From assembly GCF_003337245.1 (NCBI RefSeq), contig NZ_QPJE01000005.1, forward strand, positions 56,632 to 120,631: a DNA stretch of 64,000 nt. Direction: 5' to 3'. The notes under the pieces are model-generated. The model searched no databases, was not told the DNA's origin, and saw nothing but the letters and a program-made list of their open reading frames with translations. Positions 42,254 through 51,002 of the stretch are shown one piece after another. The position numbers were made by a program, and so were the translations under genes. This DNA is from Halanaerobium sp. MA284_MarDTE_T2 (GTDB lineage: Bacteria; Bacillota; Halanaerobiia; Halanaerobiales; Halanaerobiaceae). Every line of letters starts with the position of its first letter. The first letter of the stretch is position 1.

Positions 42254-43834
42254 ATGAGTAAAATAAAAACGGGATTTTTATTTTTAATGATTTTGACAGT
42301 GGTTCTAGGGATTTCCGTCTCTGCAGCTGCAGCAACTCCAGATGATGCCCTGGTAATGGCAGCAAGTACAGAAATATTTATTTCACTTGATCCAGCTGTA
42401 TGTTACGAAGTTCTTCCATCAAGAGTAGTAGATGCAGTATATGATCAGCTTGTGGGCTGGAAAAATGTAGATGAATCACTTGTAATTGAACCTGAATTAG
42501 CAGAAAAATGGGAAATATCAGATGACAGAAAAACATATACTTTTACTTTAAGAGATGCTAATTTTTCTAATGGAGATCCAGTTACTGCTGAAGATGCAGT
42601 ATGGAGCTATAAAAGATATTTAAAGATGGAAAAACCATCTGTTTGGCTTCTAAATAGTATTGGTATTTCCAAAGATAATATGGATGAAAATATTAAGCTT
42701 ATTGATAAAAAGAGTTTTTCTCTGACCTTTGACAAGCCATATGCGGAAAATATTATTCTTGGTATATTAACCAATAACTGGGGGAGTATTATAAATAAAG
42801 AAGTTGCATTAGAACATGAAGTTGATGGAGATATGGGTGAGGGATGGCTGACCGAAAATAGTGCAGGTGCAGGTCAGTACGTACTTGATGAATGGGAAAG
42901 AAATACCAAAGTTCTTTTAAGTGCAAATGAGCATTATTATGGTGATGAACCTAAACTGAAAAGAGTTCTATTCAGAGATGTTCCAGAAGCATCCACACAG
43001 AGGCTGCTTTTAGAACGAGGAGATGTAGATGTTGCCTGGGATCTAACTCCACAGCTTTTAAAAGAAATGGAAGGCACAGAAAATGTTGATATAGTTACAG
43101 TACCTGCTCATTCCAATGAATATCTTGCTATGAATGCTTCCTGGGGACCACTTAAAGATCGGAAGGTAAGGCAGGCAATCAAATATGCAATCGATTATGA
43201 TTCAATAATTGAAGATATAAATGCAGGTTATGCAATTAAAGTACAGGGGTTTATACCTAAAGGATATTTTGGATATGTAGATAAAAATCCATTTAAAAGA
43301 GATCTTGAAAAAGCCAGAGAACTTCTAGTAGAGGCTGGTTATCCTGATGGATTTAAAGTAGAAATATTAACAAATCAGAGAGAAACCAGAAAAGCAGAAG
43401 CGACTTTAGTTCAATCAAACTTAAATGATATCGGTATTGAGGCAGAAGTAACTGTTATGCAGGCATCTCAGATGTATGCAAAATATAGAGAACAGGGCCA
43501 TCAGTTAATTGTTGCAGGATGGGGAAATGACTATGCTGATGCTGATAATCTGGCTATGGCTTTTACAAATTATGATGCTGGACAGCTTGCATATAGATGT
43601 GCCTGGAAAGATGAAAAAGCAATAAAACTGGCTGAAGAAGGAAGATTTGAGCCTGATCCGGAAAAACGCAAAGAAATATACAGAGAATTAACAGATCATT
43701 GGTTTGAGAATGGTCCATTTGCGATGTTTTATCAGTCAGTTGAATTCTGGGGAGTTAGATCAGAATTGAAAGATTTTTATGACTCAGCATTTGGTTATTC
43801 TATGAAATTTGATTTTGGTGGAATTTCTAAATAA
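42254..43834 (+). CDS. Peptide ABC transporter substrate-binding protein (family 5)
   Basis: A 526-residue extracellular solute-binding protein. The signal peptide (residues 1-27) ends A-A-A-A-T with an AxA cleavage site and lacks a lipobox. Family 5 motifs include V-V-D-A-V-Y-D-Q-L-V-G-W near residue 56, L-A-E-K-W-E-I-S-D-D, and F-T-L-R-D-A-N-F-S-N-G-D-P-V-T-A-E-D. The ligand is probably a di- or oligopeptide, although the group also binds nickel or sugars. It is first in a five-gene operon with a GGAGG site and a stem-loop after its stop. Confidence 0.9.
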   Translation: MSKIKTGFLFLMILTVVLGISVSAAAATPDDALVMAASTEIFISLDPAVCYEVLPSRVVDAVYDQLVGWKNVDESLVIEPELAEKWEISDDRKTYTFTLRDANFSNGDPVTAEDAVWSYKRYLKMEKPSVWLLNSIGISKDNMDENIKLIDKKSFSLTFDKPYAENIILGILTNNWGSIINKEVALEHEVDGDMGEGWLTENSAGAGQYVLDEWERNTKVLLSANEHYYGDEPKLKRVLFRDVPEASTQRLLLERGDVDVAWDLTPQLLKEMEGTENVDIVTVPAHSNEYLAMNASWGPLKDRKVRQAIKYAIDYDSIIEDINAGYAIKVQGFIPKGYFGYVDKNPFKRDLEKARELLVEAGYPDGFKVEILTNQRETRKAEATLVQSNLNDIGIEAEVTVMQASQMYAKYREQGHQLIVAGWGNDYADADNLAMAFTNYDAGQLAYRCAWKDEKAIKLAEEGRFEPDPEKRKEIYRELTDHWFENGPFAMFYQSVEFWGVRSELKDFYDSAFGYSMKFDFGGISK

Positions 43835-43888
43835 TTAATAAGCCTATGGTTTACTAGCAACAAAATTTATAGGATTAAAATTATGAAA

Positions 43889-43917
43889 AACTTCCCCACT
43901 TTTCAACTGGGGAAGTT
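43889..43917 (+). other. Intercistronic stem-loop after the binding protein
   Basis: AACTTCCCC pairs perfectly with GGGGAAGTT. There is no U-run, so it is probably an mRNA-stabilising or partial terminator element that raises binding-protein level relative to the permease genes. Confidence 0.6.
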
Positions 43918-43938
43918 AATCTATATTGGGGTGACTTT

Positions 43939-44949
43939 ATGAATATTTGGAGTTATATTGTCAAAAGAATATTATTAATGATATTAGTTTTATTTGGTGT
44001 TAGCTGTATAGTATTTTTTATATCTCATATTATACCTGCTGATCCGGTTTCTGCTATTCTGGGAGGAAATGCTCCAGAAGAAGCTATAGAAAAAATGGAG
44101 GAAAAATTAGGCTATAATGATCCACTTCCAACTCAGTTTTATAATTTTATTACAGGCGCTGTAGTGGGAGATTTTGGAGTATCTCTGAGAACCAACAACC
44201 CTGTAATGGAGGATATAAAAAGATATTTTCCTACAACTTTAGAATTAACATTCCTGGCTATGATTTTTGCAATTATAACAGGACTAACTTTGGGAATTTT
44301 ATCGGCTGTGTTTAGAAATAAGATGATAGATCAAATTTCCAGAATTTTTTCGATTATCGGTGTAAGTATGCCGGTATTCTGGACAGGATTACTTCTGCTT
44401 TTATTCTTTTATTATAAATTAGGCATTTTGCCGGGGGCAGGTAGAATTGGTTTTTTTTCTTCTCCACCTGACCACATAACAGGTATGTATCTTGTTGATT
44501 CAATATTAACCGGAAACTGGTCAGCATTTAAAGAGACTATCGTACACTTAGTGCTGCCCGCTTTCTGTCTTGGGTTTCTTGCGACAGCTTCAATTGCTAG
44601 AACAACCCGTTCTAGTATGCTGGATGTTATGAAACAGGAATATATAATGACTGCAAAGTCTAAAGGGTTAAAAAATAGTGTTGTTATAATAAGGCATGCG
44701 CTGAGAAATGCTTTGATTCCAACTGTTACTATAATTGGATTAACTTTTGGCAGTTTATTAGGAGGAGCAGTTTTAACTGAGACTGTGTTTTCACTTCCTG
44801 GATTGGGAAGGTATATAACTCAGGGGCTTTTATCTCTGGATTATAATTCTGTTATGGGTGGAACATTATATTTTGCTTTTGTTTATTCACTGGTTAATTT
44901 AATTGTAGATATACTTTATGCGGTTTTAGACCCAAGAATGAGGGTGTGA
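43939..44949 (+). CDS. Peptide ABC transporter permease, DppB/OppB type
   Basis: A 336-residue integral membrane protein. It has an N-terminal helix (Y-I-V-K-R-I-L-L-M-I-L-V-L-F-G-V), six predicted helices and the coupling loop E-A-A-like motif (EYIMTAKSKGLKNSVVIIRH). The C-terminus ends L-D-P-R-M-R-V. It follows the binding protein with a weak GGGGTGA site and lies 4 bp from the second permease. Confidence 0.92.
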   Translation: MNIWSYIVKRILLMILVLFGVSCIVFFISHIIPADPVSAILGGNAPEEAIEKMEEKLGYNDPLPTQFYNFITGAVVGDFGVSLRTNNPVMEDIKRYFPTTLELTFLAMIFAIITGLTLGILSAVFRNKMIDQISRIFSIIGVSMPVFWTGLLLLLFFYYKLGILPGAGRIGFFSSPPDHITGMYLVDSILTGNWSAFKETIVHLVLPAFCLGFLATASIARTTRSSMLDVMKQEYIMTAKSKGLKNSVVIIRHALRNALIPTVTIIGLTFGSLLGGAVLTETVFSLPGLGRYITQGLLSLDYNSVMGGTLYFAFVYSLVNLIVDILYAVLDPRMRV

Positions 44950-44953
44950 TTTT

Positions 44954-45859
44954 ATGGCAGAGATTGATACTATTCCGAAAACCAAAAAAGAATTATGGCT
45001 AAAAAGAATGAAACCTTATTTTGAAGACTTGAATCATACAATAGATCTCTGGAAGAGAAATCTATTAGCAGTTATAGGGACAGTTATTATTGCATTATTT
45101 ATTCTTACTGCGATATTTGCCCCTCTTTTGACTCCATACAGTCCCATAGAGCAAAATATGTCAGTAAAGCTGCAGGCTCCAAGCTGGGAACATCCTTTTG
45201 GAACTGATCAGTTTGGAAGAGATATTTATACCCGTGTACTTTATGGTTCAAGAGTGGCTGTTCAGATTATTTTGATTATAACTTTTGTCAGTGGATTTAT
45301 TGGTATAAGTGTAGGTATAATAGCAGGTTATTATGGTGGTATAGTAGATGATATTTTAATGCGGATTACAGATATGTTTCTTGCTTTTCCCAGGTTGATT
45401 CTTGCAATGGCTTTTGCAGCAATGCTTGGACCAAGTCTTGTTAATGTTATTATAGCAATTTCCTGTGTTATGTGGACGATTTATGCCAGATTGGCAAGGG
45501 CTGAAGCAATAAAAGTGAAAAAACAGCCATATATTGAAAGTATAAAATCTATTGGTGGAAGTGATTTAAGAATAATTTTTCTGCATATTTTACCAATGAG
45601 TATTTCACCAGTTTTAGTACAAATAACATTAAGAATGGGTACTATTATAATCACAGCTGCCAGTCTGGGTTTTCTGGGTTTAGGAGCTCAGCCACCCAGT
45701 CCTGAATGGGGAGTAATGGTTAGTGATGGCCGAACCTTCTTAATTGATCAGTGGTGGATCTCTACCTTCCCGGGTATAGCAATTGCAGTAGTGGTACTGG
45801 GATTTAATCTTTTAGGTGATGGAATTAGAGATATGCTGGATCCAAGGTTGAGGAGGTAA
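44954..45859 (+). CDS. Peptide ABC transporter permease, DppC/OppC type
   Basis: A 301-residue permease partner. Features include the N-terminal single helix, the H-P-F-G-T-D-Q-F-G-R-D-I-Y-T-R motif, the coupling loop (PYIESIKSIGGSDLRIIFLH) and the C-terminal G-D-G-I-R-D-M-L-D-P-R-L. It is within one operon with its DppB-like partner and two ATPase genes. Confidence 0.93.
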   Translation: MAEIDTIPKTKKELWLKRMKPYFEDLNHTIDLWKRNLLAVIGTVIIALFILTAIFAPLLTPYSPIEQNMSVKLQAPSWEHPFGTDQFGRDIYTRVLYGSRVAVQIILIITFVSGFIGISVGIIAGYYGGIVDDILMRITDMFLAFPRLILAMAFAAMLGPSLVNVIIAISCVMWTIYARLARAEAIKVKKQPYIESIKSIGGSDLRIIFLHILPMSISPVLVQITLRMGTIIITAASLGFLGLGAQPPSPEWGVMVSDGRTFLIDQWWISTFPGIAIAVVVLGFNLLGDGIRDMLDPRLRR

Positions 45860-45863
45860 TTGA

Positions 45864-46850
45864 ATGGAAGCTAGAGCTAATCTTTTAGATGTATCAAATC
45901 TAAATGTTGTTTTTTATACTTATAGAGGAGTAATTAAAGCTTTAAATGGTGTTGAATTATGGATGAACAAAGGGGAACGTTTGGGAGTTGTGGGAGAAAC
46001 AGGTTGTGGTAAATCTGTTACTTCCAAGTCAGTTATGAGATTAATTGAAGAGCCAGGTGAAATATTATCTGGTGATATTATATTTGATGGGAGAAATTTG
46101 ATGGATTTAAGTGAAGCAGAGATGAGAAAAATAAGGGGGAATGAGATGTCAATTATATTTCAGGAACCAGTGTCTGCTTTAAATCCTGTTATGAATGTGG
46201 GATTTCAAATAGCAGAAGTTATAGCTAAAAAGAAAAATACCAGAATAAAAAAACAGTATCCAGCTGCTGCAGAAATGTTGGAATTTGTGGGTTTGGATTC
46301 TGAACGTGTGATGAAAATGTATCCACATGAATTAAGTGGTGGTATGGCTCAGCGTGTAATGATTGCAATGGGTCTGGCTCCACAGCCAAAATTATTAATT
46401 GCAGATGAACCCACGTCATCCCTTGATGTGACAATACAGTCCCAGATTCTCAGCCTGCTTGATGATTTAGTAAGTGAGCTGGGCAATGCAGTAATGTTGA
46501 TTAGTCATGATATGGGAGTTGTGGCAGAATTCTGTGATAAGGTTCTTGTAATGTATGCAGGTAATTCTGTGGAATATGCTTCAGTAAAAAATCTGTTTAG
46601 AAATCCTATTCATCCCTATACCAAGGGATTATTAAAAGCTGTTCCAAGAATAGGTAGAATAGATGAATTAAAAGCTATTAAAGGGACAGTGCCTGATTTA
46701 GTAGATCCTCCTTTGGGCTGTCGTTTTCATAAGAGATGTCCCAATGTAATTGATATTTGTAAAGTAGAGCTCCCACCTTTTGAAGAGATTGAACCAGACC
46801 ATTATGTAGCCTGCTATAATTATAGTTCTGATAAAGGTGGTGACCAATAA
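45864..46850 (+). CDS. Peptide ABC transporter ATPase, DppD/OppD type
   Basis: A 328-residue ATPase. Walker A is G-E-T-G-C-G-K-S, the signature is L-S-G-G-M-A-Q-R (commonly LSGGM in this subfamily), Walker B is L-L-I-A-D-E-P-T-S-S-L-D. The C-terminal oligopeptide extension has clustered Cys (G-C-R-F-H-K-R-C-P and later C) likely binding an Fe-S cluster. AGGAGGTAATTGA precedes the ATG. It overlaps the next gene by 1 nt. Confidence 0.93.
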   Translation: MEARANLLDVSNLNVVFYTYRGVIKALNGVELWMNKGERLGVVGETGCGKSVTSKSVMRLIEEPGEILSGDIIFDGRNLMDLSEAEMRKIRGNEMSIIFQEPVSALNPVMNVGFQIAEVIAKKKNTRIKKQYPAAAEMLEFVGLDSERVMKMYPHELSGGMAQRVMIAMGLAPQPKLLIADEPTSSLDVTIQSQILSLLDDLVSELGNAVMLISHDMGVVAEFCDKVLVMYAGNSVEYASVKNLFRNPIHPYTKGLLKAVPRIGRIDELKAIKGTVPDLVDPPLGCRFHKRCPNVIDICKVELPPFEEIEPDHYVACYNYSSDKGGDQ

Positions 46851-47821
46851 TGCAGGATTATATTATGGAAATTAAAAATCTAAAAAAATACTTTAAATTA
46901 AAAGAAAATATATTTTCAAAAGCAAAATATGTTAGAGCTGTTGATGATGTTACATTTTCTGTACCTAGGGGTTCCACCTATGCTGTTGTGGGAGAATCTG
47001 GTTCAGGAAAAACAACTTTGGGCAGAACTATTTTAAGACTAATAGATGCTTCTGCCGGTGAAATAATAATGGATAATAAAAATGTACTTGATCTCAGCAA
47101 AAAGGAATTTATGGAGTACCGCCGGAAAATGCAGATGGTATTTCAGGATCCCTATAATTCTCTTCACCCTAAAAAATTAGTTAAAACAATTATTGGAGAG
47201 GGAATGAAAATTCATTTTAAAGGTATTAAAGAAACTGAGATCAGAAAAAGGATTGCGGAAGTACTAAATGAAGTTGGTTTAAGAGAAGAGCATATGTTTC
47301 GTTATCCACATGAATTTTCTGGTGGACAGAGGCAGAGAATTGCTTTTGCGAGGGCAATTATTCTTAACCCAAATTTTATTGTTTTAGATGAACCGACTTC
47401 TGCTCTTGATGTTTCTGTTCAGGCAATGGTTCTAAAAATGCTTAAAGATATAAAAAAACGGGAAGACCTAAGCTATCTATTTATAACACATGACCTGTCT
47501 GTTGTAGATTATCTGGCAGATCATGTTGCAGTAATGTATTTAGGGGAGATTGTTGAAAAAGGACCAAAAAGTAAAGTTTTCAACAATCCGGCTCATCCTT
47601 ATACTGAACTGCTTTTAAATTCAAATCCAATTCCAGATCCATTTACAGATAGAGAAAGAATTGAGGTAAAAGGAGAAGTGCCTAATCCTATTAATCCACC
47701 TTCCGGATGCCGATTCCATACAAGATGCAGATATGCAGAAAATATCTGCAGTGAAAAAAAGCCGGAAGAAGAGATTGTAAGTGAAGAGCATACCAACAGA
47801 TGTCATTTCTCTTTAGTTTAA
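46850..47821 (+). CDS. Peptide ABC transporter ATPase, DppF/OppF type
   Basis: A 323-residue ATPase with Walker A G-E-S-G-S-G-K-T-T, signature F-S-G-G-Q-R-Q-R, Walker B I-V-L-D-E-P-T-S-A-L-D, and a C-terminal C-R-F-H-T-R-C extension with four clustered Cys. It completes the five-gene transporter. A short terminator follows. Confidence 0.93.
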   Translation: MQDYIMEIKNLKKYFKLKENIFSKAKYVRAVDDVTFSVPRGSTYAVVGESGSGKTTLGRTILRLIDASAGEIIMDNKNVLDLSKKEFMEYRRKMQMVFQDPYNSLHPKKLVKTIIGEGMKIHFKGIKETEIRKRIAEVLNEVGLREEHMFRYPHEFSGGQRQRIAFARAIILNPNFIVLDEPTSALDVSVQAMVLKMLKDIKKREDLSYLFITHDLSVVDYLADHVAVMYLGEIVEKGPKSKVFNNPAHPYTELLLNSNPIPDPFTDRERIEVKGEVPNPINPPSGCRFHTRCRYAENICSEKKPEEEIVSEEHTNRCHFSLV

Positions 47822-47825
47822 TATT

Positions 47826-47853
47826 AAAAACCGGGGTAACTCGGTTTTTTTTA
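47826..47853 (+). terminator. Terminator after the peptide transporter operon
   Basis: AAACCG pairs with CGGTTT around GGGTAACT, followed by a run of T's. Confidence 0.7.
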
Positions 47854-47948
47854 ATATAAAAATTAAAGCTGTTTTTGCAGATCTTAACTTGCAAGCCTGA
47901 TAGATATCAATTATAATTAAATATGTATATAATAATTGAGGTGAAAAA

Positions 47949-48557
47949 ATGAACAGTCCAAAAGGCAGAATCGGAATATTTGGAGGTACATTTGATCCGG
48001 TTCATCACGGTCATTTAATTATGGCAGAGCAGGTACAGAGCCACTTCAGTCTGGACCGGGTTATTTTTATGCCTGCTGGTAGTCCACCACATAAAATTGA
48101 AGGAAAAATTTCTGATAACAAAAGCAGGATTCAGATGCTGAAACTTGCACTTCAGGATAATCCTTTTTTTAGGATTTCCACCTGGGAGATTGAAAAGCAG
48201 GATTACTCTTATTCCGTGAAAACACTCAGAGAATTTGTGCCTGTCTTAAAAGCTGAGGAGGTTTTTTTTATTATTGGAGCAGATTCTCTTGCTAATATTT
48301 TCAACTGGAAAGAACCGGAGTATCTATTAAAAAATGGTAAATTTATAGCTGTCAATAGACCCGGTTATGATTTAGATAAAATAATGGGAAAAGAACAATT
48401 TAGTCCCTTTTTAGACAATATTTATGCATTTTTCGGACCATATATAGATATATCTTCATCTCTGATACGTGATGAATTTAAAAATGGATTTTCAATAAGA
48501 TATCTTACCCCTGATCCGGTGATAAGATTTATAGAAAAAAATAATTTATATAATTAG
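47949..48557 (+). CDS. nadD: Nicotinate-nucleotide adenylyltransferase
   Basis: A 202-residue nucleotidyltransferase with the N-terminal G-G-T-F-D-P-V-H-H-G-H-L and C-terminal I-S-S-S-L-I-R motifs of NadD. It adenylates nicotinate mononucleotide in NAD synthesis. GAGGTGAAAAA precedes the ATG. It heads the common Firmicute cluster nadD-yqeK-(LCP)-rsfS. Confidence 0.95.
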   Translation: MNSPKGRIGIFGGTFDPVHHGHLIMAEQVQSHFSLDRVIFMPAGSPPHKIEGKISDNKSRIQMLKLALQDNPFFRISTWEIEKQDYSYSVKTLREFVPVLKAEEVFFIIGADSLANIFNWKEPEYLLKNGKFIAVNRPGYDLDKIMGKEQFSPFLDNIYAFFGPYIDISSSLIRDEFKNGFSIRYLTPDPVIRFIEKNNLYN

Positions 48558-48559
48558 GG

Positions 48560-49135
48560 ATGAATCTGATGTTAGAGAGAAAAAAAGGATTTATTAAAAA
48601 GATAAAAAATAAAATGGATGCTGAAAGATTTAAACATACAGCTGGTGTTGTAGAGTCAGCAATAAAACTGGCAGAGGATAAAGCTGTTTGTGTTAATAAG
48701 GTGGAAAAAGCAGCTTTTCTGCATGATATAGCCAAAAATAAAACTCTGGAAGAAATGCAGAAATTAATTATTGAATCTGAATGGAAGGTTGATAAACTGG
48801 AAATGTCTATACCTGCTGTATTACATGCTCCAGCAGGGGCGGTAATTGCAGAGAAAGAATTCGGAGTTAATGATAAAGAAATTCTGAGTGCGATAAGGTA
48901 CCACACTCTGGGCCATCCAGATATGTGTCTTACAGCTTTGATTATATTTGCAGCTGATTTTATTGAACCACATAGGAATTTTCCCTGTGTAGAAAAAATA
49001 AGAGAAATTATTTTTGAAGATTTCACAAGAGGTATTATTGAGATATGCAGCAGCATGGTTCAGCATCAATTAGAGACAGCAAAAATTATACATCCAAATA
49101 CTGTAATGCTTAGAAACAGATTCTTGCTGTATTGA
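48560..49135 (+). CDS. yqeK: HD-domain phosphohydrolase, YqeK-like (Ap4A hydrolase)
   Basis: A 191-residue HD protein. H-T-A-G-V-V-E-S-A, then A-F-L-H-D-I-A-K (HD), H-A-P-A-G-A-V and Y-H-T-L-G-H-P mark metal ligands. The family is the Firmicute symmetrical diadenosine tetraphosphate hydrolase. It lies between nadD and a LytR-type gene. Starts at 48560 and 48569 are both possible; AGGGATG favours the second. Confidence 0.9.
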   Translation: MNLMLERKKGFIKKIKNKMDAERFKHTAGVVESAIKLAEDKAVCVNKVEKAAFLHDIAKNKTLEEMQKLIIESEWKVDKLEMSIPAVLHAPAGAVIAEKEFGVNDKEILSAIRYHTLGHPDMCLTALIIFAADFIEPHRNFPCVEKIREIIFEDFTRGIIEICSSMVQHQLETAKIIHPNTVMLRNRFLLY

Positions 49136-49149
49136 GAGGAGCATATAAT

Positions 49150-50319
49150 ATGGGTGGTAAGTTTAAAAAAAGTAAATATATTTTATTGATTTTGATTTTT
49201 TTTCTTTTCGGCATAGCTGGTTCTATTTTTTTTAATAATGACTTCAGTATTTTAAACAGCAGTCCATTTAAAAAAGAAAAGATAAATGTTTTAATAATTG
49301 GTTATGATTCTGAAATAAATGGACCTTCCAGAGCTGATACTATTATTCTGGCCAGTTTTAATATAGATACAAAAGAAGCAGGTATTATATTTATTCCACG
49401 AGATACAAGAGTTAAGATACCGGGAAAGAACTATGGGAAGATTAATTCTACTCATGCCTATGGTGGTATAAAACTTACCAAAAAAACTGTGGAAAATTTT
49501 CTTGATATACCAATAGATTATTATGTTGAAACTGATTTTAAAGGATTTGAAAACATTATTGATTTAATTGGTGGTGTAGAAATAAATATTGAAAGTCATC
49601 TATATTATGTTGATAAGGCGGGTGGATTATATATAAATTTAAAGCCCGGCAGACAGAATCTGAGCGGAAGTGAAGCGCTTCAGTATGTAAGATACCGGGA
49701 TACAGCAATGGGTGATATTGGAAGAGTGGCCAGACAGCAGAAATTTTTGAATGCAGTTATTGAAAAAGGAACTTCTCCGACAATCATTCCTAAATTGCCG
49801 GGGATTATTAAAGAGTTAAATGATTCTGTAAAAACAAATATACCCTTACAGGATATCACCCCCTTTTTATCATTGGCCAAAGAGGTAGATTTAAATAAGA
49901 TAAAAATTGAAATGCTGCCAGGAGAGCCAAAATATATTTCTGGAGTAAGCTACTGGCTGCCTGATAGAGAAGAAGTAGAAATAATGGTTGATAATTTAAT
50001 TAGAGATAAATCTTATATTAGAAACAGCAGTTATAAACTTTCTATTTTTAATGGTAATGGAGTTCCCGGCATGGCTGGTGATTTAGCCGAAAAACTAGAA
50101 AAATATGGTTTCGAAGTAAAAAAAACATCTAATGCAGATAATTTTAATTACAAACAAACAGAGATAATATATTATTCTAAAGAAGACCGTGATACTGCAG
50201 AAGGAATAAAGGAATTAATCAATGGAAAAATGCAGTTTAAACCCAAAGAAAAAAGCGGTATAGATATAATTATTGGTTCTGATTATCTGCAGTTAATTGG
50301 GGAGGAAAATAATGAGTAA
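49150..50319 (+). CDS. LytR-CpsA-Psr family wall-polymer transferase with LytR_C domain
   Basis: A 389-residue protein. It has an N-terminal membrane anchor (residues about 8-26), then the LCP catalytic domain with R-A-D-T-I-I-L-A-S, P-R-D-T-R-V and K-I-N-S-T-H-A-Y-G-G plus Y-V-R-Y-R-D. A C-terminal LytR_C fold follows (KLSIFNGNGVPGMAGDLAEK). LCP enzymes attach teichoic or other glycopolymers to peptidoglycan. The start at 49150 follows GAGAGGAGCATATAAT; the earlier 49132 ATG is inside yqeK. It overlaps rsfS by 8 nt. Confidence 0.9.
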   Translation: MGGKFKKSKYILLILIFFLFGIAGSIFFNNDFSILNSSPFKKEKINVLIIGYDSEINGPSRADTIILASFNIDTKEAGIIFIPRDTRVKIPGKNYGKINSTHAYGGIKLTKKTVENFLDIPIDYYVETDFKGFENIIDLIGGVEINIESHLYYVDKAGGLYINLKPGRQNLSGSEALQYVRYRDTAMGDIGRVARQQKFLNAVIEKGTSPTIIPKLPGIIKELNDSVKTNIPLQDITPFLSLAKEVDLNKIKIEMLPGEPKYISGVSYWLPDREEVEIMVDNLIRDKSYIRNSSYKLSIFNGNGVPGMAGDLAEKLEKYGFEVKKTSNADNFNYKQTEIIYYSKEDRDTAEGIKELINGKMQFKPKEKSGIDIIIGSDYLQLIGEENNE

Positions 50320-50680
50320 AGAAATTTCTATTAAAGAGACAGCATTACTGGCAGCAGAAGCAGCTGATGATAAAAAAGCTGAAGATATAGAAATATTAAA
50401 CCTGGAAGGGCTGACAGTTATTGCAGACTATTTTGTAATCTGCAGTGCAAATTCTGACAAGCAGGTTAGGGCTATCTACAGAGCTGTTGACGAAAAGCTT
50501 AGTGAGTTAAATATTGAATATAAAAAAGTGGCAGGTCTTGATGATGCCCGCTGGGTATTAATGGATTATGCTGATGTTGTTGTGCATATATTTCAGAAGA
50601 GAGAAAGAGAATACTATGATTTGGACAGATTATGGGCTGATGCAGAAAAGATATTGAGGAAAGAAGGGAGGCAGACATAA
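50312..50680 (+). CDS. rsfS: Ribosomal silencing factor RsfS
   Basis: A 122-residue protein from the ATG at 50312 after GGGGAGGAAAATA. The DUF143 pattern is clear: D-I-E-I-L-N-L-E-G-L-T-V-I-A-D-Y-F-V-I-C-S-A-N-S, then D-A-R-W-V-L-M-D-Y-A-D-V-V-V-H-I-F. It binds ribosomal protein uL14 and blocks subunit joining under starvation. It is the last gene of the nadD cluster and precedes the T-box leuS unit. Confidence 0.95.
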   Translation: MSKEISIKETALLAAEAADDKKAEDIEILNLEGLTVIADYFVICSANSDKQVRAIYRAVDEKLSELNIEYKKVAGLDDARWVLMDYADVVVHIFQKREREYYDLDRLWADAEKILRKEGRQT

Positions 50681-50682
50681 AT

Positions 50683-50711
50683 TTGACTTTTTAGACTATT
50701 ATTAATATAAT
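50683..50711 (+). promoter_or_regulatory. Promoter of the leuS T-box leader
   Basis: TTGACT, 17-bp spacer, TATAAT, immediately upstream of the leader RNA. Confidence 0.8.
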
Positions 50712-50726
50712 AGCAGGTAATATAGT

Positions 50727-50965
50727 ATAGATAAGTATAGATAAGACTGTGAAGAGAAGTAGTAGAAAAATTCCTGTTTAAAGAGAGTCGATGGCTGGTG
50801 TAAATCGATACTTGAATTTTTCGAACTCATCTCTGAGTCCAGCTGATAAATATTGAGTCAGCTGCGCTGTGTGCGTTAAACACAAATGAGTGGGTTTTTT
50901 GCCAAGTTAGGGTGGTACCACGGATTTAATCCGTCCCTGTTTTTTTCGGGGGCTTTTTTTTAATT
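50727..50965 (+). promoter_or_regulatory. T-box riboswitch controlling leuS
   Basis: The conserved T-box sequence AGGGTGGTACCACGG (50909-50923) is followed by the terminator stem formed by GTCCC and GGGGGC with T's. Stem I contains GAACTCATC with a CTC leucine codon as the likely specifier. Uncharged tRNA-Leu would stabilise the antiterminator and raise leuS transcription. Confidence 0.92.
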
Positions 50966-51002
50966 TAAAAATTCAAATATATTATAAGGAGTGTGAGTTG
51001 TA

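Noticed and set aside
48529..49056. Minus-strand frame of 175 residues
   Set aside because: Entirely antisense to yqeK, which has clear HD motifs.
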